64,000 nucleotides of DNA. It comes from Geminicoccus roseus DSM 18922 (GTDB taxonomy: Bacteria; Pseudomonadota; Alphaproteobacteria; Geminicoccales; Geminicoccaceae). The position numbers and the translations under genes were made by a program. Of the stretch, positions 20,401 to 28,438 are shown one piece after another. Below the pieces are notes generated by a model. It did not search any database, was not told the origin of the DNA, and was given only the letters and a program-made list of their open reading frames with translations. The stretch covers positions 2,628,196-2,692,195 of the forward strand of contig NZ_KE386572.1 of the NCBI RefSeq assembly GCF_000427665.1. The letters run 5' to 3'. Position 1 is the stretch's first letter. Each line of letters begins with the position of its first letter.

Positions 20401-21858
20401 ATGCGCTCCCTAAGCACCGCCGCGGGTGCCCGCCCGATGGCTGTTCTCGGGCTGGCCCTGCTGGCCTGGTCCGCCACCATGACGGCATCGCCCTTGCCCG
20501 TGCAGGCATCCGACATGCAGCTGGAGGATCGGGTCCGGCTGCACCGCACGCCGTCACGCGGCATGGAGTTCGTGCCGATCGCCAAGGCCGGCACCTCCGG
20601 CGGTGGCAAGTCCTCGCTCAAGGTCGAGATCGTCCGGCAGATCAGCATCGACGGCAACGCGATCGACAACGCCTACTCCAGCGTCCTGCCGCTCGACTTC
20701 AACAATAACGGCACTGCCGAGTTCCTGCACTGGAACGGCCACCGGATCATGCGCCTCTATGGCCGCTACGGCGGCAAGGTCTGGCAGATCTACAATCCTT
20801 CCGGGCGCAAGCAGAGTTCCGAGGCCTACACGCATCGGGACGGCGCTGCGGTCCTCGACCTGGACGGCGACCGCTCCGACGACGTCCTGCACTGCTGGCA
20901 GTCCGGCTCGCAGAAGCTCCTGATCGCCCGCGACGGCAGCACGGGCAAGGAGATCCGCCGGGCCAGCCTGAGCGGCCAGAGCAACGGCCCGACCGCGTTT
21001 TGCCGGATCTCGGTGTACCGGCAGCAGGCCAGCAAGCAGCCGATCATCCTGGTGGCGCACCAGCAGCCGGGCGGGAGCGCCAAGTGCGGCGGCAGGAACT
21101 GGGTCGACAACTGGACCCGGGTGGTGGCGTACGACACCAAGCTGAAAAAGCTGTGGACCACCGACACCTGCCATGCCGGCCACCAGACCGCCGGCGTCGA
21201 CGCCAACAATGACGGTTACCAGGAGTATTTCTTCGTCGGCAAGTACGCCCTGGACTTCAACGGCAAGATCCGCTGCAGCCTGAAGGGCTGGCACCCGTCC
21301 GACCATGTTGACGCGATCCGGGTGGCCAGGCTCGACCCGAGCTCGTCGCGGATGACGGCGGTCGCGGTGGGGCTGACCGGCGGCGGCGCGTTCGATGCCA
21401 GCAACTGCAAATGGCTCTGGGGGCTGCCCAAGTCGGTCCGGAACCCGCAGGAACTGGCGATCGCGCAGCTGGACCCGGCCCCCAAGCCACTTTCGATCAC
21501 GGTCACCCAGCGCGGCTCGGAAACAAATCCGAAGACCTTCGTCCTGAACGCTGACGGCAAGCTGACCCGCGCCATCTCGCGCCGGATCATCCCGATGCAG
21601 AATGCCGAGCTGGACGGCAACCGGACGAATGACGAGCTCCTGGCAATGTTCGGCGAGGTGTTCACCGGCACCGGCAAGCAGCTCCTGTCGCGCAGCTGGT
21701 ACTGGAACCTCAAGGGCACCCGCGTCACCCAGAAGAGCACTTCCAACGTCTATGACCGCTGGGTGGCCTTCCCGCTGCTCTACGACGTCGACAATGACGG
21801 CAAGGACGAGTTCGTCACCTGGGGGCAGAGCCTGATCGTGGTCGGCAAGCCAGGCTGA
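20401..21858 (+). CDS. Secreted calcium-loop beta-propeller-like protein, paralogue 1
   Basis: A 485-residue protein of no family I can name with certainty. A signal peptide covers about residues 1-38 (hydrophobic core AVLGLALLAWSATM, end near VQASD). The mature part has repeated acidic loops like those of FG-GAP/VCBS propellers: DFNNNGTAEF, DLDGDRSDD, DANNDGYQEYF and DVDNDGKDEF. Six cysteines are shared with both paralogues (LHCW, FCRIS, AKCGG, DTCHAGHQ, IRCSL, SNCKW), suggesting disulfides in an exported protein. The order HQTAGVDANNDG, then DHVDAIRVARLDP recalls the propeller of family 11 rhamnogalacturonan lyases, but catalytic function cannot be claimed. First of three tandem copies. Confidence 0.85.
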   Translation: MRSLSTAAGARPMAVLGLALLAWSATMTASPLPVQASDMQLEDRVRLHRTPSRGMEFVPIAKAGTSGGGKSSLKVEIVRQISIDGNAIDNAYSSVLPLDFNNNGTAEFLHWNGHRIMRLYGRYGGKVWQIYNPSGRKQSSEAYTHRDGAAVLDLDGDRSDDVLHCWQSGSQKLLIARDGSTGKEIRRASLSGQSNGPTAFCRISVYRQQASKQPIILVAHQQPGGSAKCGGRNWVDNWTRVVAYDTKLKKLWTTDTCHAGHQTAGVDANNDGYQEYFFVGKYALDFNGKIRCSLKGWHPSDHVDAIRVARLDPSSSRMTAVAVGLTGGGAFDASNCKWLWGLPKSVRNPQELAIAQLDPAPKPLSITVTQRGSETNPKTFVLNADGKLTRAISRRIIPMQNAELDGNRTNDELLAMFGEVFTGTGKQLLSRSWYWNLKGTRVTQKSTSNVYDRWVAFPLLYDVDNDGKDEFVTWGQSLIVVGKPG

Positions 21859-22253
21859 CCAATGAAAATGGCGGCGACGTCCAGGCACGTCGTCGCCGCA
21901 CCGCTGCTTTTGCTGTCCGCTTGTTGCGTTCCGGGCAACTTGCGGAAGTGTCGGAAACATCACCTGCAACTTACTCGGGTACGATCGGAGGAGCGGAGGG
22001 TCTTCTCCTGCGCTCGTTCCCTGGTTTCCGGATATTAATCTGGTGGGGTTGCGCAGGATCACCGGAAATGCCGCGATTCCGAGCAATCACGCGATCATAA
22101 TGCCGGGACAGCGTTCCTGTTGTCGCAGCCGGACATGAATGAAAACTCGTCCATTTCCCGAATTGTCGTGGAATGGAGGGACGTTTTCTTGTCATTTCCG
22201 ACGGCGGGAAAAACTAACTTCCCGCCTATCCAGTGCGACATCAGGAAACGAAC
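21859..22253 (+). promoter_or_regulatory. Control region between propeller genes 1 and 2
   Basis: A 395-base gap. It begins with a GCGGCGACG/CGTCGCCGC hairpin (21871-21899). The distal part, 22154-22194, is recognisably homologous to 20301-20340 before gene 1 (shared TTTCC-GAA-TG-GTGGA and TTTCTTGTCA pieces), and both genes share GTGCGAC-NN-CAGGAAAC over the ribosome-binding site. A further stem GGCGGGAA/TTCCCGCC (about 22202-22227) lies in the leader. The gene-2 region therefore arose with the gene by duplication and carries its own promoter, which I cannot place precisely. Confidence 0.5.
21871..21899 (+). terminator. Terminator hairpin after propeller gene 1
   Basis: A perfect 9-base stem GCGGCGACG/CGTCGCCGC with an 11-base loop starts 12 bases after the stop; a short CTTTTG run lies a little downstream. 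Confidence 0.55.
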
Positions 22254-23711
22254 ATGCGATTCCCGCGAACCGCTGAACGGCCTCGTGTGCATGCTGTGCT
22301 GGGAGCTGGCCTCCTGGCTGCGCTCGTGGCGAGCTTGGCATGGCCCGCAGACAGCCGAGCCGGCAGCCTCGAAACCAAGCTCGAGGACCGCGTTCTGCTT
22401 CATCGCAACGCTCCCCGCGGCATGGAATATGTGCCCACCTCGCGTTCGGGATCGTCCTCAGGGGGCAAATCCTCGCTCAAGGTCAAGGTTCTCAAGAAGC
22501 TCAACATCGACGGCAACGCGATCGACAACGCCTATTCCAGCGTCCTGCCGCTCGATTCGAACAATGATGGCAAGTATGGCTACCTGCACTGGAACGGCCA
22601 CCGCATCATGCGGCTGTTCGACAGGAATGGTAAGAAGATCTGGCAGGTCTACAACGGCTCCGGCCGCAAGCAGAGTTCCGAAGCCTACATCCATCGCGAT
22701 TCGGCGGCGATTCTGGACCTGGACGGCGACAAGAAGGACGACATTCTTCACTGCTGGCAGTCCGGTTCGACCAAGCGTCTGGTCGCCCGTGACGGCGCGA
22801 CCGGCAAGGAGATCCGCCGGGTCAACCTGAGCGGCCAGAGCAACGGCCCGACCGCTTATTGCCGGGTCGCGGTCTACCGCCAGCAGAAGACCAAGAAGCC
22901 GATCATCCTGGTGGCGCACCAGCAGCCGGGCGGCAGCGCGAAGTGCAACAAGAAGAACTGGGTCGACAACTGGACCCGGGTGGTGGCCTTCGACACCAAG
23001 CTGAAGAAGCTGTGGACCAAGGATACCTGTCATGCCGGCCACCAGACCGCCGGCGTCGACGCCAACAATGATGGCTATCAGGAGTATTTCTTCGTCGGCA
23101 AGTACGCGATGGACTTCAACGGCAAGACCCGCTGCAGCCTGAAGGGCTGGAGCAAGACCGACCATGTCGATGCGATCCGGGTGGCCAAGCTCGACCCGAA
23201 GTCGTCGAAGCTGACGGCGGTCGCGATCGGCATGAGCGGTGGCGGCGCCTATGACGCCAGCAACTGCAAGTGGCTGTGGAAGGTGCCGGTCAAGAACCCG
23301 CAGGAACTGGCGATCGCGCAACTCGACCCGGCGCCGAAGCCGCTCTCGGTCACGGTCACCCAGCGGGGCACGGAGAAGAGCCCGAAGACCTACGTCCTGA
23401 ACTCCAAGGGCAAGGTCATCCGCAAGATCTCGCGCCGGATCATCCCGATGCAGAACGCCCAGCTGGACGGAAACAAGAAGAACGACGAGCTGGTGGCGAT
23501 GTTCGGCGAGGTGTTCACCGGTACCGGCAAGCAGCTCCTCTCGCGCAGCTGGTACTGGAACCTCAAGGGTTCCAAGGTGAAGCAGAAGAGCACCTCCAAC
23601 GTCTATGACCGCTGGGTGGCGTTCCCGCTGCTGTTCGACGTCGACAAGGACGGCAAGGACGAGCTCATCACCTGGGGGCAGAGCCTGATCGTGGTCGGCC
23701 GGCCCGGCTGA
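22254..23711 (+). CDS. Secreted calcium-loop beta-propeller-like protein, paralogue 2
   Basis: Also 485 residues and, by eye, about four in five residues identical to paralogue 1 over the central 200. The signal peptide is HAVLGAGLLAALVASLAW, ending near DSRAGS. Acidic loops DSNNDGKYGY, DLDGDKKDD, DANNDGYQEYF and DVDKDGKDEL are kept, as are all six shared cysteines. It is noticeably lysine-rich at positions where paralogue 1 has Arg, Ser or Thr (for example KKLNIDG, KTKKP, NKKNW), so the mature surface should be more basic. ATG at 22254 has AGGAAA upstream; an earlier ATG seven codons before lacks one. A clear intrinsic terminator follows. Confidence 0.85.
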   Translation: MRFPRTAERPRVHAVLGAGLLAALVASLAWPADSRAGSLETKLEDRVLLHRNAPRGMEYVPTSRSGSSSGGKSSLKVKVLKKLNIDGNAIDNAYSSVLPLDSNNDGKYGYLHWNGHRIMRLFDRNGKKIWQVYNGSGRKQSSEAYIHRDSAAILDLDGDKKDDILHCWQSGSTKRLVARDGATGKEIRRVNLSGQSNGPTAYCRVAVYRQQKTKKPIILVAHQQPGGSAKCNKKNWVDNWTRVVAFDTKLKKLWTKDTCHAGHQTAGVDANNDGYQEYFFVGKYAMDFNGKTRCSLKGWSKTDHVDAIRVAKLDPKSSKLTAVAIGMSGGGAYDASNCKWLWKVPVKNPQELAIAQLDPAPKPLSVTVTQRGTEKSPKTYVLNSKGKVIRKISRRIIPMQNAQLDGNKKNDELVAMFGEVFTGTGKQLLSRSWYWNLKGSKVKQKSTSNVYDRWVAFPLLFDVDKDGKDELITWGQSLIVVGRPG

Positions 23712-23736
23712 CGCCTGCAATCCTTCCTCTCGGAGG

Positions 23737-23762
23737 CCCCCGGAAAGCCGGGGGTCTTTTTT
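23737..23762 (+). terminator. Rho-independent terminator after propeller gene 2
   Basis: A textbook structure: CCCCCGG (23737-23743), tetraloop AAAG, CCGGGGG (23748-23754) and the T-run TCTTTTTT (23755-23762). It ends the transcript of gene 2 and shows that gene 3 needs its own promoter. Confidence 0.9.
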
Positions 23763-23988
23763 GCGCCTGCCGGCGAACTTTACCTGAAAATCAAAGCTGA
23801 GGCGGAACAATTCCACTAACGCATTGTGCATCAACGTGAATCAACCAATAAATTCCCGGCAAAATGTCTTTGTTTTTATGAAATACTCGTAATTTCCGCG
23901 ACATCGATAGACCAGCCTTCAACGGCGATCTACTTCCTGGTTCAACTCGGCAGGTCCGGTCGGACATGCCCGTGGGCGGGGAGCCGGA
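23763..23988 (+). promoter_or_regulatory. AT-rich promoter region of propeller gene 3
   Basis: The 226 bases after the terminator are the most AT-rich in the window, especially 23820-23930 with runs such as TTTGTTTTTATGAAATA. A TTTACCTGAAAA element (23779-23790) resembles the TTTCCTGAAA copies before gene 1. The region does not align with the leaders of genes 1 and 2 over any length. I cannot fix the -35 and -10 boxes. Confidence 0.4.
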
Positions 23989-25458
23989 ATGATCGGGTGG
24001 AAACGTCTCTGGCAGTTGAATGCCAGGGCTGCGGCAGGGCTGTGCCTGCTCGTGGCCATGGCCATGTCGGCAACCTCTTCCGCACAGGCGGCCCCGCTCG
24101 ACGACAGGCTGGATGCACGGGTCCTGCTGCACCGCAACGCCCCGCGCGGGATGGAGTACGTCCCCCTGGCGACGGCCACGGCCATTAACGGCTCGCGCCG
24201 CAACGCCCTGAACGTCGACGTGCACATCAAGGCGGAACTGGACGGGACGGCGATCGACAACGTCTACGCCAACGTCCTGCCCCTCGACTTCAACAATAAC
24301 GGCCGTTTCGAATACCTGCACTATAACGGCTACAACTTCATCCAGGCGTTCAACTCCAGTGGCCGCAGGGTCTGGCGGATCACCAACCCGGCCGGCCGCA
24401 AGAACAGCGTCACGGCCGCCACGCATCGCGACGGCGCGGCCATCCTGGAACTGCGGGGGCAGGAGAAGCCGGCCGGCCAGGACGTGCTGCATTGCTGGGC
24501 GGAGGGTTCGCAACGGCTCCTGATCGCCCGCCGCGGCATCACCGGCGCGGAACTGCGCCGGGCGAAGCTGGACGGCACCGCGACCAGCTCCGGAAGCGTC
24601 TGCTACATCTCCGTCTACCGCATGCAGTCGACCGGCAAGCCGATCATCCTGGTGGCCCACAACCAGCCGGGCGGCAACACCCGCTGCGACGGCAAGAACT
24701 ATGTCGACTACTGGACCCGCGTGGTGGCGTTCGACCTCCAGCTGAACCGGCTGTGGCAGACCGACACCTGCCACGCCGGGCACCAGACCGCCGGGGTGGA
24801 CGAGAACGGCGACGGGCTGACCGAGTATTTCTTTGTCGGCAAATATGCTCTCGACGAGAACGGCAAGATCCGCTGCACCCTGCAGGGCTGGAACAGCAAG
24901 GACCATGTCGACGCCATCCGGGTGGGCCAGCTCGACCCGGCCAAGCCGGGACTGCAGGCGGTGGCGGTCGGGCAGACCGGGATGGCCGCCTTTGCGGCCA
25001 ACGACTGCCGGCGCCTTTGGAGCGTGGGCTCCAGCCTGGTGAAGAACGGCCAGGAACTGGCCCTGGCGCAGTTCGATCCGGCGCCGGCACCGCTGTCGAT
25101 CCTGGTCACCCAGCGCGGCTCGGAACCAAAGCCCACCAGCTACGTGGTGAGCGCTCAAGGCAAGCTGCTGCGCAACCTCAAGCGCCGGATCGTGCCGCTG
25201 CAGAACGCCGAGTTCGACGGCGACCGGCGCACCGACGAGATCCTCTCCATGTGGGGCACCGTTGACGACGGTTTTGGCCGGCAGCTCCTCTCCCGGAACT
25301 GGTACTGGAACCTGAAGGGTACCCAGGTGAAGGAGACCGGCCGGCAGGACTATGATCGCTGGGCGCCGTTCCCGGTCCTGTTCGACGTCGACAGCGACGG
25401 CCGCGACGAGATGATCGTCTGGGGCCAGAGCCTTCTCGTGGTGGGCAAGCTGCGCTGA
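23989..25458 (+). CDS. Secreted calcium-loop beta-propeller-like protein, paralogue 3
   Basis: A 489-residue, more diverged member of the tandem family. Signal peptide: AAAGLCLLVAMAMSATSSAQA, cleavage near residue 34. It shares LHRNAPRGMEYVP just after the leader, the six cysteines (LHCW, VCYIS, TRCDG, DTCHAGHQ, IRCTL, NDCRR), and acidic loops DFNNNGRFEY, DENGDGLTEYF and DVDSDGRDEM. The loop DLDGDxxDD of the others is replaced by an ELRGQEKPAGQ insertion, so one calcium site may be lost. A GC hairpin at 25474-25496 separates it from the convergent transporter genes. Function unknown. Confidence 0.85.
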   Translation: MIGWKRLWQLNARAAAGLCLLVAMAMSATSSAQAAPLDDRLDARVLLHRNAPRGMEYVPLATATAINGSRRNALNVDVHIKAELDGTAIDNVYANVLPLDFNNNGRFEYLHYNGYNFIQAFNSSGRRVWRITNPAGRKNSVTAATHRDGAAILELRGQEKPAGQDVLHCWAEGSQRLLIARRGITGAELRRAKLDGTATSSGSVCYISVYRMQSTGKPIILVAHNQPGGNTRCDGKNYVDYWTRVVAFDLQLNRLWQTDTCHAGHQTAGVDENGDGLTEYFFVGKYALDENGKIRCTLQGWNSKDHVDAIRVGQLDPAKPGLQAVAVGQTGMAAFAANDCRRLWSVGSSLVKNGQELALAQFDPAPAPLSILVTQRGSEPKPTSYVVSAQGKLLRNLKRRIVPLQNAEFDGDRRTDEILSMWGTVDDGFGRQLLSRNWYWNLKGTQVKETGRQDYDRWAPFPVLFDVDSDGRDEMIVWGQSLLVVGKLR

Positions 25459-25473
25459 CCAGCCTGCCGGGCG

Positions 25474-25496
25474 GGCGCGGCGCAGCTGGCCGCGCC
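25474..25496. terminator. Hairpin between convergent propeller gene 3 and polyamine transporter
   Basis: GGCGCGGC (25474-25481) pairs with GCCGCGCC (25489-25496). It sits between two converging genes and could stop both transcripts, although there is no T-run on either side. Confidence 0.45.
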
Positions 25497-25524
25497 TGCA
25501 CGGGTCAAGGCGTCGCCGCCGGGC

Positions 25525-26613
25525 TCAGTCGGTGAGCACGATCCCGTCGGCCGGCTCGAACGCCACCCAGCATTCGGTGCCGGTGCGATAAGGTTCCTCA
25601 CGCGAGCGCGACTGGTTGTGGCGAAGCACCACGATCCGGCCGGCCTGCTCGGTCTCCACGAACACCTGGCTGTTGTCGCCGAAATAGGCGACCTGGGCGA
25701 CCTTGCCGGGAAGCCGGACCCAGCCGAGTTCCGGCTCCTCGCGATAAAGGCGCATCTTCTCGGGCCGCACCGCCAGGGCGATCTCCGGGGTGGCCGGGTA
25801 GTCCCAGGGCACGTCGACCAGCCCGATCCCCTTCAGGTCGACCCTGGCCCTGCCGCCGTCCGCCGAAAGCATGTCGCCCTCGAACAGGTTCATCTCGCCG
25901 ATGAAGTCGGCGACGAACCGGCAGTTCGGCTCCTCGTAGAGATCCCAGGGCGGCGCCACCTGCAGGACCTTGCCCCGGTTCATGACCGCGATCAGGTCGG
26001 CCATCGACAGGGCCTCGTCCTGGTCGTGGGTCACGATCACGAAGCTGATGCCGACCTCCTGCTGCAGGCGGACCAGCTCCAGCTGCATGTCCTCGCGCAG
26101 CTTCTTGTCCAGGGCCGACAGAGGCTCGTCGAGCAGCAGGAGCTTGGGCTTCTTCACCAGGGCGCGGGCCAGCGCCACCCGCTGCCGCTGGCCGCCCGAA
26201 AGCTTGTCGGGCTTACGATCGGCGAACGCCTCCAGCTTCACCATGTGCAGGGCTTCCTCGACCCTGGGCTCGATCTCCGCCCGGGGCACGCCCGACACCT
26301 TCAGCCCATAGCCGACATTCTCGCGCACGCTCATGTGCGGGAACACCGCGTAGGACTGGAACACCATGTTGACCGGCCGCTTGTTCGGCGGGATCCCGGC
26401 CATGTCCTCGCCGTCGATCAGGATGCGGCCGGAGGTCGGGTGCTCGAAGCCCGCCAGCATCCGCAGCAGGGTGGTCTTGCCGCAGCCGGACGGACCCAGA
26501 AGGGCGAAGAACGCGTTGTTGGGCACGTCCAGGGTGATGCCGTCCACCGCGTGGAACGAGCCAAAGCTCCGGCGGACATTCTCGAAGCGGACGATGGGGA
26601 CGCCGTTGCTCAT
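25525..26613 (-). CDS. ABC transporter ATPase, spermidine/putrescine type
   Basis: A 362-residue importer ATPase. Walker A GPSGCGKTT, signature LSGGQRQRV, Walker B LLLLDEPLSALD and the H-loop VTHDQDEAL are intact, followed by a C-terminal TOBE-type beta domain (about residues 280-360), as in PotA/PotG. It is last in an operon with two binding proteins and two permeases. The ATG at 26613 overlaps nothing and lies two bases after the permease stop; the frame remains open further upstream inside the permease gene but that is shadow sequence, not a fusion. Confidence 0.94.
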   Translation of the reverse strand: MSNGVPIVRFENVRRSFGSFHAVDGITLDVPNNAFFALLGPSGCGKTTLLRMLAGFEHPTSGRILIDGEDMAGIPPNKRPVNMVFQSYAVFPHMSVRENVGYGLKVSGVPRAEIEPRVEEALHMVKLEAFADRKPDKLSGGQRQRVALARALVKKPKLLLLDEPLSALDKKLREDMQLELVRLQQEVGISFVIVTHDQDEALSMADLIAVMNRGKVLQVAPPWDLYEEPNCRFVADFIGEMNLFEGDMLSADGGRARVDLKGIGLVDVPWDYPATPEIALAVRPEKMRLYREEPELGWVRLPGKVAQVAYFGDNSQVFVETEQAGRIVVLRHNQSRSREEPYRTGTECWVAFEPADGIVLTD

Positions 26614-26615
26614 GG

Positions 26616-27440
26616 TCAGCCGACGCCCTCCGAGGGTTTCTGGAACTTCAGCGCCACCAGGGTGAGCGCCACGGTGAACACGATCAGGATGGTGGAGGCC
26701 GCGTTGACCTCGGGCGTCACGCTCTGGCGGACCATCGAGTAGATCTTGACCGGGAAGGTGATGGTCTCGGGGCCGCTGGTGAAGAAGGTGATCACGAAGT
26801 CGTCCAGCGACAGGGTCATCGCCAGCAGGCCCCCCGCGATCAGACCGGTCTTCATGTAGGGCAGCGTCACGTTCCAGAACGTCTGCCATTCCGAGGCGCC
26901 CAGGTCCTTCGACGCCTCCTCCAGCGACCGGTCGAAGCCTTCCATGCGGGCGCGCACCACCACCGCCACGAACGGGAAGCTGAACACCACGTGGCCGATG
27001 ATCACCTGGCTGAGGTTGAGCGGCCAGGGCAGGCCGGTGGGCCAGCCGACCCGCGCGTAGAACACCAGCAGCGCCACGCCCATGCAGATCTCGGGGATCA
27101 CGATCGGCAGGGCCGAGACGCCGTCCAGCACCGACTTGCCCGGAAAGCGGAAGCGGTAGAGGCCAAGCGCCAGCAGCCCGCCCAGGATCACCGACAGCAC
27201 GGTCGAGACCAGGGCGATCATGATCGAGTTGGTGAAGGCCTCGATCAGCGAGGAATTGTTCAGGGCGCGCCCGTACCAGTCGGTGGTGAAGCCGGTCCAG
27301 ACGATGTTGCGCTTCGACTTGTTGAAGGAGAAGGCGATCAGCACGACGATCGGCGCGTACAGGAAGACGAATACCGCCAGGAGCCACAGGCGGACCCAGG
27401 TCCGCCGGGTGAACTCCAAGGGGCCGATCGGGCTACGCAT
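26616..27440 (-). CDS. ABC transporter permease, PotI type
   Basis: A 274-residue inner-membrane permease with about six helices. The coupling (EAA) loop reads EASKDLGASEWQTFWNV and the N-terminal region YAPIVVLIAFSFNKSK is typical of PotC/PotI polyamine permeases. Its start overlaps the upstream permease gene by eight bases. Confidence 0.93.
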   Translation of the reverse strand: MRSPIGPLEFTRRTWVRLWLLAVFVFLYAPIVVLIAFSFNKSKRNIVWTGFTTDWYGRALNNSSLIEAFTNSIMIALVSTVLSVILGGLLALGLYRFRFPGKSVLDGVSALPIVIPEICMGVALLVFYARVGWPTGLPWPLNLSQVIIGHVVFSFPFVAVVVRARMEGFDRSLEEASKDLGASEWQTFWNVTLPYMKTGLIAGGLLAMTLSLDDFVITFFTSGPETITFPVKIYSMVRQSVTPEVNAASTILIVFTVALTLVALKFQKPSEGVG

Positions 27441-28344
27441 CGGCCTTCTCCTCGCGGGCGGCGTACCAGGCGCGCAGCGCCAGGGCGATGAAGGTCAAAT
27501 AGAGCAGCAAAAAGGACAATGCGGCGCCGAGCGGCAGGTTGTTGGCGGCACGGAACTGCCGCTCGATCACGTTGCCGATCAGCTGGCTGTCCGGGCCGCC
27601 CAGCAGGTCGGAGATCAGGAAGGTGCCCAGTGCCGGGATGAACACCAGGATGATCCCGGAGATGATGCCGGGCTTGGCGAGCTTGACGATCACCTCGAAG
27701 AAGGTGCGGATCTGGCTGGCTCCCAGATCCAGGGAGGCTTCCACCAGCGAGCGGTCGAGCTTCTCCAGGTTGGCGTAGAGCGGCAGCACCATGAAGGGCA
27801 GGTAGATGTAGACGATGCCCATCACCACGGCGGTGTTGTTGTAGAGCAGCGCCAGAGGCTCGAACCGCTCGCCCATCAGGCCGTCCAGGCCCACCGGAGT
27901 CAGCAGGAACTTCACGGCGGTCCATATCGCGCCGATGCCGTCGTTGAGGAAGCCGTTCTGCCGCAGCATCGCGATCATCGCATAGGTGCGGATCAGCATG
28001 TTCGTCCAGAACGGCAGGATCACCAGCAGGAGCAGGAGGCCCTTGTAGCGGCTGGGAGCGAAGCAGATCGCCAGCGCCACGGGAAACGCCACCACCAGGC
28101 AGATCGCGGTGGAGAGCACCGCGATCCACAAGGTCTTGAGGAACAGCTGCAGGTAGATCGGTTGCAGCGCCTCGGCATAGTTCGACATCGTCCAGGTCAC
28201 GACGATGTCGACCGGGCCTTCCCGCTCGCCGATGGCGAAGAACCAGATCCACCCGAGCGGGATCAGGAAGAACAGCAGCAGCCAGAAGGCGGCCGGGGCG
28301 ATGAAGGTCAGGAATACCCAGGGCTGCTGCCGCCAGTTCTCCAA
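27433..28344 (-). CDS. ABC transporter permease, PotH type
   Basis: A 303-residue permease with six predicted helices. The coupling loop is EASLDLGASQIRTFFEVI; the region LPFWTNMLIRTYAMIAML is characteristic of PotB/PotH proteins. It pairs with the PotI-type permease to form the channel. 94 bases separate it from the first binding-protein gene. Confidence 0.93.
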   Translation of the reverse strand: MENWRQQPWVFLTFIAPAAFWLLLFFLIPLGWIWFFAIGEREGPVDIVVTWTMSNYAEALQPIYLQLFLKTLWIAVLSTAICLVVAFPVALAICFAPSRYKGLLLLLVILPFWTNMLIRTYAMIAMLRQNGFLNDGIGAIWTAVKFLLTPVGLDGLMGERFEPLALLYNNTAVVMGIVYIYLPFMVLPLYANLEKLDRSLVEASLDLGASQIRTFFEVIVKLAKPGIISGIILVFIPALGTFLISDLLGGPDSQLIGNVIERQFRAANNLPLGAALSFLLLYLTFIALALRAWYAAREEKADA

Positions 28345-28438
28345 GGTCAGTCCTCACCCCAGGCCGGCCAAGCAGGAGCGCCGGCGCAATGGTCCCACGT
28401 CATGACCCGGTGATCCTGGAAAATGCCGTTGCCGTCGG

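Noticed and set aside
20554-23834. Long minus-strand frames opposite the propeller genes
   Set aside because: They appear in both paralogues only because those genes are homologous; the sense strand has signal peptides, conserved cysteines and ribosome-binding sites.
20060-25500. Possible mobile or phage origin of the propeller cluster because of lower GC in the gaps
   Set aside because: The genes themselves match the codon use of neighbours, and no integrase, transposase, tRNA end or flanking repeat is present.
25525-27387. Apparent fusion of the polyamine ATPase with an upstream domain
   Set aside because: The upstream part of the frame is an arginine/glycine-rich shadow of the PotI-type permease gene. 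The ATPase has a proper ATG at 26613 and full length without it.
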